Made by a program: the position numbers and the translations under genes
Notes under the pieces: generated by a model
The model's database searches: none
What the model was told of the DNA's origin: nothing
What the model saw: only the letters and a program-made list of their open reading frames with translations
Part shown: positions 44,897 through 54,322 of the stretch, in pieces
How positions within the stretch are numbered: the stretch's first letter is position 1
Layout of the letters: each line of letters opens with the position of its first letter
From: Plasmopara viticola
Lineage: Eukaryota > Oomycota > Peronosporomycetes > Peronosporales > Peronosporaceae
Assembly: GCA_001695595.3 (NCBI GenBank)
Contig: MBPM02000233.1
Location: 1 to 54,322, forward strand
Reading direction: 5' to 3'
Length of the DNA stretch: 54,322 nucleotides

Positions 44897-46244
44897 ACGT
44901 CACCTTTACCCTGCGGATGAACTTGATCATGCGCAGCCATGTCTGATCGCCGATGCCGGAGTCAATGCCATCTTCGCGCACGATGATGTCTTCGTCGTCT
45001 GTCACTTCCATCGCGAAGCAATGTGCACGCATGTTTCGCTTGAATGCACCGACGATGTATACTCCCGGCTCCAGCACTCGCACGCCTTGCTCGTTTGGGA
45101 GGACTCGAGTCGCGAAAGCCATGGGGCCCGCACCATCGCCGTCAAAGAGGTTGACCCGGAGTGTCTTGAGGTCGAGCTTAATCCCGCACTTGGTGACGCC
45201 CTTGGCGCAGTAGCGCAGGATCTCGCTTGTTTTGTGGAACCCTTGTTGTAGCTGGACCTTCGCAGCAAGCGCGTCTGTCAGGTACTTCGACCAGATCGCC
45301 GGAAGAAGGGCGCTCTGTTCTTGGTAGCCAAGCAGCTCGAGCGCCATCTGGAAGGCATGTGGCACGCAAGAATTATCTTCATTGTCGGCAACAGCTGCGA
45401 ACGCCCGGGCGTTGCGGCTGACGAATGCTTGGAACGTCACCTCCCGGTTGGGATATCGCTCGAGATACGAGTCGAGCGCCTCAACCAGGTTAGTGTTGCC
45501 GTCTTCGATAAGCTGGTCTCGTGGCAGCCAGATTGGGTCGGCGCCGTCGCTCCAAGTCACGCGATACTCGAAGCCGCTGGATACCTCCCGTCGGTTGTCG
45601 ATGCAGTCAATCTCTCCGATCTCCACGCTGGGCTTGGTCCGCCTAGTGCGCTTGACTGGGCGCATAGCTTCGAGTTGGTCGGCTGTGCGCTTGCGGAGCG
45701 TGTAGCCGCACACAGTTGTCATCGAAGCTTGGGAGGCGAGATGAACGGGGGAGGTTGGAATCAGAGTGACAGGCTCGTCGTCGACACCGTCGTCGTCGCC
45801 TGCACTTCCTTTGCCGACGTCAACGACGACAACACCGCCAGTGTCTTCACAGTCGGCAGGTTTGTCGCCTTTGTTGTCGTCGGCATCTTCGTCGCTGTCT
45901 TCATTGCTGTTGCCGTCGTCACTGTTGCTATCGATATTGGTTGCACCATCGTCGTCGTCTCCTTCGCCATCGTCTTCGCCGCACTGCGAGGCTGATGGCA
46001 CGTCAGACGGCCCAGCCATGGTGTCATCGACCAGCCCCTCCTCATCCAACGGCTCCTCAACCTCATCTCCACCACTCTTGTCCGAGCTCTTCGCCTGGCT
46101 TTTCTCTGGGCTCATGCCCCCCGTCTCCCTTTCGGGTGCAGCCGGAGACAATACAGTCCGCAGAGGAAGGCCAGGTTTCGAGCTGGTAAAGGCGGCTTGG
46201 GTGAATTGGACGGGGCCGAAGGCGTGGAGGTGCTGTGGAGACAT
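44895..46244 (-). CDS. ORF3 of LINE A2: acidic chromodomain and OTU/papain-like cysteine-protease-like protein
   Basis: 449 residues from ATG 46244, 130 nt after the ORF2 stop; the frame is open further upstream but without an ATG. Residues ~50-160 are strongly acidic (runs of Asp/Glu). Residues 184-205 are basic (RKR, KRTRR), a likely nuclear signal. Residues ~207-263 look like a chromodomain: an EYRVTW strand, a PIWLP motif, then a helix around LVEALDSYLERY. Residues ~286-425 look like a cysteine protease: Cys293 in EDNSCVPHAFQMAL, similar to the OTU DGxC-helix start, and His408 in RAHCFAMEV followed by Asp residues. Families B and C have no counterpart. It may guide the element to chromatin or act on ubiquitin-like proteins; both are inference. 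The stop TAA runs straight into poly(A). Confidence 0.8.
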   Translation of the reverse strand: MSPQHLHAFGPVQFTQAAFTSSKPGLPLRTVLSPAAPERETGGMSPEKSQAKSSDKSGGDEVEEPLDEEGLVDDTMAGPSDVPSASQCGEDDGEGDDDDGATNIDSNSDDGNSNEDSDEDADDNKGDKPADCEDTGGVVVVDVGKGSAGDDDGVDDEPVTLIPTSPVHLASQASMTTVCGYTLRKRTADQLEAMRPVKRTRRTKPSVEIGEIDCIDNRREVSSGFEYRVTWSDGADPIWLPRDQLIEDGNTNLVEALDSYLERYPNREVTFQAFVSRNARAFAAVADNEDNSCVPHAFQMALELLGYQEQSALLPAIWSKYLTDALAAKVQLQQGFHKTSEILRYCAKGVTKCGIKLDLKTLRVNLFDGDGAGPMAFATRVLPNEQGVRVLEPGVYIVGAFKRNMRAHCFAMEVTDDEDIIVREDGIDSGIGDQTWLRMIKFIRRVKVT

Positions 46245-46374
46245 CTTTAGTCGCTTGTGCAGGAGCTGGAAAATTCGGAAATGAGACGGTTGGACACGTG
46301 GCGGTCTGTGTCGGGGATTAAAAACTCTCAAACAGCATACCGTCGACTCGAAATTCTTTATCGGAGAACCTCGG

Positions 46375-49300
46375 CTACAGACTTGACCGAACACTGGTGA
46401 GTTCCGGTTGCCGGTTTGTAAAGTCACCAAATGCTGAATGAGTCTTCATCGCTTCGATCACTCGCTTTAGCTCGCGATTCTCTTCTCGATCGTACAACCG
46501 CCGTTGAAAGAATCGAACGTGCGCACAGAACGTCGAAAAGATCACCGCGAGCGCCGGAGCTGCAGGAGTCGGCTGTCTTCCGTCAAACAGGCACCTGTTG
46601 CGATCCGTCCAAATCGTGTGTAGCGTCGCAGCTCGGAGAACGTGCCATACGTCGTGAATCACGTCAGCGCACTCGTCCCATTCTTCGCGGATGCGCAGCT
46701 TGTTCCCGAGAGCGATGTCAAGCCATCCAGAGCGAGAGACGAAGAAAGGCCCAACGAGTATCGAGATCTGCCGCCACACCTGCGATGCGGGCATGCAGTC
46801 AAAGAACAGATGTTGCTCTGTCTCGATTGCTTCGCAGCTGTCGCGAACACAGATGCGGATACCCGGACGTGATGCTTCTAGGAACCAAAAGCGTGAGCGC
46901 ACGGGAAGCAGCCGGAAGGCGAGTCGAAACTGCAAGTCGTCGAAGACCGGCAGCAAGATCTTACTCAGTCTCTTGCCGTGTTCGGCGAATGTCTTGATCC
47001 GGTGCTTGTCGACACGCTGAGAGAAGATTGCCATCGGATGTGGCTTGCTTGGCAGCTTGGGTGTCCAGATGACTTGCAGAAGCGCCGATCTCGGGATCAC
47101 CGGGATCAAGCACTTCCTCGTGCCACTCGTGCATCCCAGGTGCGGGAGCAGACGCTGCGAGCTGGTGCTGAACGAGAGTTGCACTAGCTGCAGTGCACCA
47201 AGTCGTTCCACAATTTGCGTTGCCTCACGATGCAGTGCACGTAGCCACTTTGCTTGTACACCCGGCAGAACAGGAGCTAAGGTGAAGTCGAGGTGGCGTT
47301 GAACGAAGTTATCACAAGTCGGCCACGCCTCACCCTCGAGTCGAAAGTCTGCAAGCGACCGCAGATCAAACACACGCGAGACATGCAGACGAAAGCTGCG
47401 CTGTGGCTCGGGGACCATGCCGAGACATCGTCGATGCGCTTCCGTCGTTGCTGTCCGCATGGTCTTCTCATAGTGTAGCTCTGCGTCTGCGTGAAACCAG
47501 ATCGGCTGGTTCATACCATACATCGTGCGCTCGTTTGGAGGTAGGTCGCGCCACGTAATCTCCCAGCGCGTCTTGTACCACCATGTCCACGTTACTCTCC
47601 ACCATACCGACGCTTGACTCCATCCGATTAGCTCGCCGTGTCGAAGCGGAGAGATTGTGAGGAAATCCAGCGCGGTGCATTTGCCGTAGCAAGGCATCAC
47701 GGATGTCAGTAACTCAACGCTCGCAGTTGCCCAGTTCCTCACATGGGTCGCACTCGCCGCGTGCATGAACTGCAGTAGTAGTGCGAGACGCTGACACCTA
47801 AGTTGCGCGTCGAGTCTTGGAATTCCCAATCCACCGTCACTGCGCCGCTGGTGCAAGAACTCACTCGGATGAGCTGCACATGCTTTGCATCGCGGTCGTG
47901 CTTGCGGCTTAAGACGAAGCGGTTGAGCATCGACTGCCAGCGTCGCACAACTGTCTGCGGAATCGCTACATGCTGTGTGTGGTGCCACAATCGCGAGAGC
48001 ACCATCGTCTGTGCTACTAGGAGTCGACCACGAAGCGTGCGCGCGCGTCGGTACCAAGCCTTGAAGCCGTCGTAAAAGCGCTGGTCAAGGAACTCGATGA
48101 TGATGTTGTCCAGAGGCGCTTGTCCAAATGGGATGCCTAAGTATTTGACCGTGTCCGTGCGCGCGAGAATATGGACGCCAGGCATCGCTGGGCATATGGC
48201 ATTCCGATTCAGGGCCAGCAGCACAGACTTGGACAAGTTGAGTTTTGCGCCCGAGCCTTGGCAATACTCGTCCACGGACGCAAGTTGCTCTTGAAGATTC
48301 ACGATCGAGCTGGCGAGAAGCGTCGAGTCATCCGCAAAGAATATGCTCGTCACCGTGTGGTCTTCATTCAGACACACACCGTGTTCTTCATGCGCGCGCA
48401 GCATGTTCCCGAGCGGCTCGATCGTGAGCACGAACAGCAACGCTGAGAGTGGATCGCCTTGCTTCACGCCGCGCGTCGGATGCAATGCTGGCTGGACGTT
48501 GCCGTTGATCAGCAAGTGCGCTTGGGGGTTTGTGTACAACAGCTGGATCCACTTGATGAAGCCCTGTCCGAAGCCCATGCGCTCAAGCAGCCGGAACATG
48601 TAGTCCCAGTTAACACGGTCGAAGGCCTTCTGGAAGTCCAAGAACAACGCGTATGCCTCTTCGTCGCGGCTTGTGACGAGATCTTGCAGATCGGAGAGGA
48701 AGCGCACGTGGTGATGTATCGAGCGGCCTTTGACAAACCCCTTTTGATCCGGATGAATCAAGTCGGGGATCACGCCCTGCAACCGATACGTCAGCGCTTT
48801 TGACAGCACCTTCACATCGACTGGTATGAGAGCGATCGGCCGGTAGTTGCCAGGCTCGGCGCGTGAGCCCTTCTTGTGAAGTAGCACGACTGCCGACTTG
48901 CGCTGAGACGCCATGAGCTCGCCACGTCGGAGTCGGTCCGAGAACACAGTTGCCAAGCACTCACCGAACACAACTGGCGCCACCTGGTAGAAACCAGCGG
49001 TCAAGCCATCCATCCCTGGTGATGATGTCGCCTTCATATGCTTGATCGCACCTGCGAGGTCTGCTGCTGTTAACTCAGCGTCAAGCATTTCGCGGTCAGA
49101 GTCCGAGACGAAGCACGAGACTGAATCAAGAAGCTTGCGCTGCATGGCGTCATCGGGTGGAGGAACTCTTCCTGTCGGACTATCGAGGTCTCCCATCTCG
49201 GAACCCCAGTGCTCCAGGAAACGGAGCGAGATCTCGTGAGGGTTCGTCGAGACTCCTCCACTCGGTGTCACGACTTCCTCGATCGAGACTCGTCGCAAGC

Positions 49301-50528
49301 TCGTGTCCAACGGACGGAAGAAGTGTTTAGTGGACTTCTCGGAGTTGGCGACCTGAAAGTCGAACGCAGTGTCTTGATTGTACTGACTTGTCCGCGTCAC
49401 CGTCTCCTTGTAGTTGCTCATCGCTTCGTCGAAGAGCTCGCGGTCGTAGTCACTCGACGACACACGGAACCGTGTGGCAGCTTGGTCCAGCGCGACGCGG
49501 GAGTCCTCGATGGCTTGTGAATCTTGCTGTCTGAGCTTCTTCTGCATGTCTTGTAGCTGCTTCTTGATGCTCGCCTTCCAGTGCTCCCAGATCTTCCCCG
49601 GGTTCTCCACGATGCGCAGTTGATCACGTATTATCTCTGCCTCCTTCTCGATCGCCGAAACGATTTGTGGGAAGTCTAGCAAATACCGTGGGAACTTCCA
49701 GTATCCGCGACCGTGAAGCTGCGTGCTGGAGCGGAGCGAGACGCTGTGCGCAAGGTGGTCGCCGGCATGCTTGGGCAAGAAGTACTTGGACTTGTCGTAG
49801 AAGCGGTCACAGAACCGTTCCGACATCAAGATGTAGTCCAACCGGTTCTTCCGTGGAAGCGGACCGGTGAATACGCGCGTAGTGTCCTTGTGGATCCGCC
49901 AGGCGTCGACGACCCCAAGCTTTGCGAGCCACTCCAGACAGCTGGAACGACTTGAGTCGTAGCGCAGATCGGGCGTAGAGCAGTCTAGTCGCGGATCAAG
50001 AGGTGTGTTCAGGTCCCCGAGCACTAAGTGCGTCGCGTCATCCTCAAATTCATCGGTCGACAGACTCATGAAGAATTGTTGCTTCTCTTGGCGATCAACT
50101 GGCGCGTATACGTTGTGAATGTAGACGGGAGCAGGCTCGACCGTCACTTTCACGACGAGGTACCTCCCTGACACTGAAAGGCGCGATATCTCAGCAGCCG
50201 TGTCGAAGCCGGGGAAATCGGAGCGTAACAGCGTCAGAACTCCATTGCATCGACCGCGCGTGGGTCGATCCAGCAACGCGTTTGGGTCATTTACGAAGAT
50301 TTTGTGCGTGAAGCTCGAGTCGAGGTGGAAATTGAAGGTTGAGAGGTGTTGTGCGTCGCCAAACTTGGTTTCTTGGACGCACGACACCGAATGCTTTGAG
50401 AGGAGGTTGTCAATGAAAAGGTGGCCGTTTTTCTTGATGCCGTTGGTGTTCACGGTCATCAGAGAGACGGCATTCCAGGCGTGCTGTGCAGCCGAGGCAA
50501 CTTTAGCAACGGGTGGACAAGCCTCCCG
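46375..50528 (-). pseudogene. ORF2 of LINE A2: APE endonuclease and reverse transcriptase, one frameshift
   Basis: Open from just after an in-frame TAG (about 50528) with the first ATG at 50459; ends with TAG at 46375. One G is missing near 47868 relative to A1, splitting a frame that would otherwise give ~1,360 residues from the ATG. Endonuclease: Glu30 in QETKF, VYAP, LGDLNTPLD, LDYIL, GDHLAHS. RT: YRPIAL, FLDFQKAFDRVNW (~residue 611), GVKQGDPLS (~667), FFADD (~706), KYLGIPFG. The C-terminal finger C-x4-C-x7-H-x4-C (46796-46853) is the zf-RVT type common in L1-like elements. The target-primed mechanism follows from the family; the tRNA site preference is read from the insertions. Confidence 0.9.
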
Positions 50529-53218
50529 CTACCGTCATTGCGTGGCCGTCAGCATCCACGCAGACCTTCAGCACCGACGAGTCGACCGGGTAGTAACCTT
50601 CGAGCTTTCGCAGCGCCTCTAGGTCGTCGAGCAGGTGACCTTGCCACTGTACCTCACTCCACTGCTGCAAGCAGTGTGAACCAAGGTCTGACCGCAGCAG
50701 TCGCAGCAGCGTGTTTGGGTGCAGGAAACGCATGTGGTGCGCCGGGATCCACTCAACCGGCTGGCCCGTAACGTACTGGACCCAATGGTCGTTCTTAAAC
50801 AGCGTTGGTGCGATCGACATGAGTGCGAGCTCAAACATGCCGAGCGCCTTGGACGCGCGCGACAGCTCTGTGATCGCGTCTGTGTGGGTCCACCACTTGG
50901 CACACTCCTTGAAGATGTCTTGACGCTTCGGCAACATCGACATCCCATGACGCGCTTCCACTTCGTCACAAATGTTGTGTCTTCGTCAGGATACGTCGCG
51001 CACAACACGCGGTTGATCGCGTGAAGCTGGGCGAGCTCCTCGATCGAGTTGCCGTCACCATCCATCGCGAGCGATAGCGCGCTGTTGAACGCGAGCGGAC
51101 AAGCAGCGGCCGACTTCACGATGTGGTCGGGGTTTGTTGCGTTCTCGATGAGCTTCACCATACTGGGAACCTTTGCGTCTGCTTCTGTGAGACGGTCCGG
51201 GAGAATGTTGAGCAGTGCTGTATTCTCATCGTTGATCATTGACTCGGTCACCTCAAGTATCGGCGACGCCTTAGCTGCCTTCTTGATCCTTGTGTGGTGC
51301 TTCTCAACGAAAATGCCGACTCCGCTGCGGTCGTCAGCGCCTCGGGACGCTTCACATTGGTCGGCACGACCTGCTTGCGCACGCCGTGCTTCTTGTTCGC
51401 GGTGGCGTTTTTGACCACGAGATCGACTTCCATAGACTGGAGCGCTTCGAAGTAGTTTGCAGTCGCGACGCCATCAAGGGGCTGCGGTTGCTGCTTCGTG
51501 AGCAAAGCAGTGAAGTCGATGTCACTGCGTCTACGCCGCTTTTTATTCTGGACCGTCGAGAATACGTCCGCGTTGCTGCCATTCATCAAGAGTAAGATCG
51601 GAGCTTTCGTCTTGCCGTTAGGACTGCCGGGGGGAGAAATTTTGCCGTTGGATCCTTCGAACGTTGAGATCGACAGAGCGTCGTCTTGGGTGCTTGGGAT
51701 CTTCGCGAGCTGGTTGGTGCCAGGAGGCGAGCCATGCGGAGCTCCGCTTTGGAGCTTCCCATTGCGCTTCTTGGACTCCTCAACTGCCTTCTGCAGCGAG
51801 GTCATTCGCTTGCCGTTCGCCACCGCTTGCGTAGGGATCGTTGGCATAGCTTGTTGATGTTTCTTGGTTTGCTTCGACGCCTGTGACGACGACGACGGCG
51901 ACTCGACCGGAGGGTCTGGACGCGGGAAGACTTCGTCGCTTGTGAGCAGGTCGATGCCGTGGAGCGAGCGATAACCATACGGTAGACGCTCGGACTGAAA
52001 CGGTGCGCTCTTGCCGTGAGCTGGGTGCAGCTTGTTGTCGAACAGGATCTGGTCGCATACCGAGCCGTTCACCATTAGCTGTAGTGGACACGTGTTCGAG
52101 AGGAAGTACACTCGCCACGTCGCCGAAGTGATGCCGGTAGCCATATTTACCTCGCGGAACGTGTCATAGATCGGCTTGCACCCAAGGATGAAGAGCCGAT
52201 GCAGGATCGCGTCCGTGTTAGTGTCCGAATCGACGTTGGAAATGTCGAGGAAGTACTTGCCTGCGAGGACGTCGAACTCCTTGAACGAGAAGACACTGCC
52301 CAAGATGTTCACTTTTGTGCGCTCAAGCTTGAGGCAGGCTTCCTTTGTCTTGATCTTTACGCGTAAATTACCGCCAGGGAGCTTCGACACTTGGCCGATC
52401 GCATGCTCGCTGTACAGGTTCTCAAGCGCGTCGTTACCGTGGTGCGAACCAGCCAGCGACGCCATGATCTTCTGTAGCGGAGTCTTCGCGAAAGTGCGAC
52501 CCGTGTCAATGACCATGTCGTAACGCGCGCGGGGCAATGCGTACGGCCGCGCTTGGTCCATCTGCGAGGCGATGAATGACCAGCCACGCCCAGCAGCGTA
52601 CTGGCGCTCGATCGACTCGATGTCACACGCGAGCGGTTTTGGCGTCTCGATGCGGCTTCTATTCGCTTCGACTTTGGCTTCGTCGCGACGGATGGTCTCC
52701 TGCTCTCGCAGCAGTGCGGCCATCGTTGGACGCTTGTCGATAGGTGTAGTCAACGCTTTAACAGTTGGAGGTAACTCCATCGGCTCGTCATCGTGATCTG
52801 CGATCACAGTCGTGCTGGAGTCCACGGCGTTGGCGGGGGAAAGAACAACAGCAGACACGGCAGCAGCAGCGACGTTGGTAACAGAAACCGGAGGCGCATC
52901 CATCGGCTCGTCATCCGAGTCTTTAAGCGCGGGTGCAGGCGGCTCGGAGGGCGCGGACGAGGGGGGCGACAAAGGTACGAGAGGCGACGGTGGCGCAGCT
53001 GGATGGGTGGCTGGCGAGGCGTCATCAGAGGAATCAGAGCCGGTTGGAGAATCCGAGGGAGATGGACTTCCCGAGGTACCCAGATTGCTGGGTGCCGACT
53101 GGATTCTTGATGCAGAGACAGGCGAAGATCCGGCTGCGTCGCGTGGCGACTGGACAGCAGATGGCGAGGAGGCGTAGAGAAGGGGGGTTGCGAATTTTCC
53201 TGCAGCTTGATTTTCCAT
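50503..53218 (-). pseudogene. ORF1 of LINE A2: gag-like protein, two frameshifts
   Basis: ATG at 53218. One A is missing in a run near 51310 and one C near 50945, both relative to A1, which is intact at these places. The corrected length would be 905 residues: six more than A1, from an 18-bp insertion near 53035-53052 (residues PTGSDS region). Domains as in A1. Confidence 0.82.
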
Positions 53219-53315
53219 CTGTACTGGCTAGAGAGCAAAAGGATGGCTGGGAAAGAGGGTGAGGGTTGGGTTCTTCTGAAGAGTCGACTTGTGGGGTTGC
53301 CGGCAAATTGAGAAG
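53219..53315 (-). promoter_or_regulatory. 5' end and 5' UTR of LINE A2
   Basis: Same leader as A1, with one inserted G near 53241. Starts CTTCTCAATTTGCCGG in sense. Confidence 0.55.
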
Positions 53316-53316
53316 T

Positions 53317-53389
53317 ACCCGTCTAGCTCAGTTGGTAGAGCGCTGGCCTTTTAAGCCAGTGGTCGTGGGTTCGAGCCCCACGGGGGGTG
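53317..53389 (+). tRNA. tRNA-Lys (UUU), array copy 36
   Basis: Intact six-G gene regenerated at the 5' end of LINE A2. Confidence 0.93.
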
Positions 53390-53873
53390 TAAATTGCCTA
53401 AGAGTTGTGCGTGAAAGATTTGTGCGCCATGCATTTATACTAGAAAGCAGCACATGCTCCTTCTTCGTATTTTGGCTTGGATTTCTCTTTAAGTCTAACA
53501 ATCGTCATGGTCGTTCACGGTGCGATTACTCTTGACTACAAGAGCGACGCAAGTAGCTGTTTTAAACAGCAAAGATAAAATTTTCTGCTCGACTATATTC
53601 GAAGCATTTCCGTTGTTAGGAAATGGGCTGCCTGTCTGCACTCAGCAGTTAGAATTCTGTTCGTAAACACGAAAACTATGTATGATCTTCGGAAAAGAAT
53701 GTTCAATCATGCGTTTGTCACGACGTTCTTGTCCGGCTTATGCGAGTAGAATAATGTGGTTGCGTGCGTGCATACCAAGAGCTTATACTTGGTGTTGGTG
53801 TGTTTGTCGGTGTGCTTGCTCCTGGTTGTGTTTCTCTTTTTGTGTACATTTGATATTATCTTAACTCGAGTAT

Positions 53874-53943
53874 ACCCGTCTAGCTCAGTTGGTAGAGCGC
53901 TGGCCTTTTAAGCCAGTGTCGTGGGTTCGAGCCCCACGGGGTG
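53874..53943 (+). tRNA. tRNA-Lys (UUU), array copy 37, damaged variant
   Basis: 70 nt: one G is missing from the variable loop (CCAGTGTCGTGGG) and the acceptor run has only four Gs, so the acceptor stem is weakened. Either a decaying copy or assembly error near the contig end; three G losses in one gene favour error. Confidence 0.75.
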
Positions 53944-54322
53944 TAAATTGCCTAAGAGTTGTGCGTGAAAGATTTGTGCGCCATGCATTTATACTAGAAA
54001 GCAGCACATGCTCCTTCTTCGTATTTTGGCTTGGATTTCTCTTTAAGTCTAACAATCGTCATGGTCGTTCACGGTGCGATTACTCTTGACTACAAGAGCG
54101 ACGCAAGTAGCTGTTTTAAACAGCAAAGAATAAAATTTTCTGCTCGACTATATTCGAAGCATTTCCGTTGTTAGGAAATGGGCTGCCTGTCTGCACTCAG
54201 CAGTTAGAATTCTGTTCGTAAACACGAAAACTATGTATGATCTTCGGAAAAGAATGTTCAATCATGCGTTTGTCACGACGTTCTTGTCCGGCTTATGCGA
54301 GTAGAATAATGTGGTTGCGTGC

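Larger units (their letters stand above)
44375..53315 (-). mobile_element. Full-length non-LTR retrotransposon, family A copy 2 (A2)
   Basis: The 5' end is at 53315 and the 3' end at 44375, in the tRNA-Lys D-loop, with duplications at 44357-44374 and 53316-53333. It carries ORF1, ORF2, ORF3, poly(A) and an antisense Pol III-like tail. The 5' two thirds is almost identical to A1 apart from small indels; the 3' third differs by several percent substitutions, with the change at about 47280. It has two frameshifts in ORF1 and one in ORF2; ORF3 is intact. Confidence 0.93.
53317..54322 (+). repeat. tRNA-Lys tandem array, block 4 (one complete unit and one cut by the window edge)
   Basis: GG-marker units. 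The first spacer has AAAGATAAAATTT in place of AAAGAATAAATTT. The array very probably continues beyond the window. Confidence 0.96.

Overview
This window is eukaryotic repeat DNA: a tandem array of tRNA-Lys genes invaded by non-LTR retrotransposons. There is no bacterial gene organisation, and no ribosome binding sites or operons. Anticodon UUU tRNA-Lys genes (73 nt) sit in ~557-bp head-to-tail units on the + strand; I count 37 complete copies. The organism is not named by the sequence. The GC-balanced coding regions, L1/Tx1-type elements and expanded tandem tRNA genes would fit an oomycete such as Phytophthora, but this is a low-to-moderate confidence inference.

Layout: 1-181 is the end of an array unit; 199-8995 is LINE A, copy 1 (A1); 8997-11782 holds five tRNA-Lys units; 11801-12057 is a tRNA-derived SINE; 12059-27103 holds 27 units; 27122-34497 is LINE B; 34517-42410 is LINE C; 42430-42682 is a second SINE copy; 42684-44357 holds three units; 44375-53315 is LINE A, copy 2 (A2); 53317-54322 holds two units, the last cut by the window edge.

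All six mobile elements are inserted at the same nucleotide, in the D-loop of the tRNA-Lys gene, in the same (antisense) orientation, flanked by an 18-19 bp target duplication (TACCCGTCTAGCTCAGTTG). Because the duplication is the 5' end of the tRNA gene, each insertion leaves an 18-bp tRNA stub at the element's 3' end and an intact tRNA gene at its 5' end, so the target is regenerated. B, C and SINE copy 2 are stacked in successive regenerations of one target.

Each LINE has ORF1 (RNA-binding/gag-like) and ORF2 (APE endonuclease, reverse transcriptase, CCHC zinc finger). ORF2 overlaps the end of ORF1 in the +1 frame and lacks an AUG in B and C. Family A alone has a third ORF encoding an acidic, chromodomain-containing protein with a C-terminal OTU/papain-like cysteine-protease-like domain, followed by a poly(A) tract and a tail with an antisense Pol III-type A/B-box promoter. 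The three LINE families and the SINE share a 3'-terminal motif and a hairpin, and the LINE 5' ends are complementary to a box near their own 3' ends. Together they look like a LINE/SINE community specialised on tRNA-Lys genes. All four LINE copies carry frameshifts, a stop or a deletion. Many of the differences between A1 and A2 are homopolymer-length changes, so assembly error cannot be excluded.
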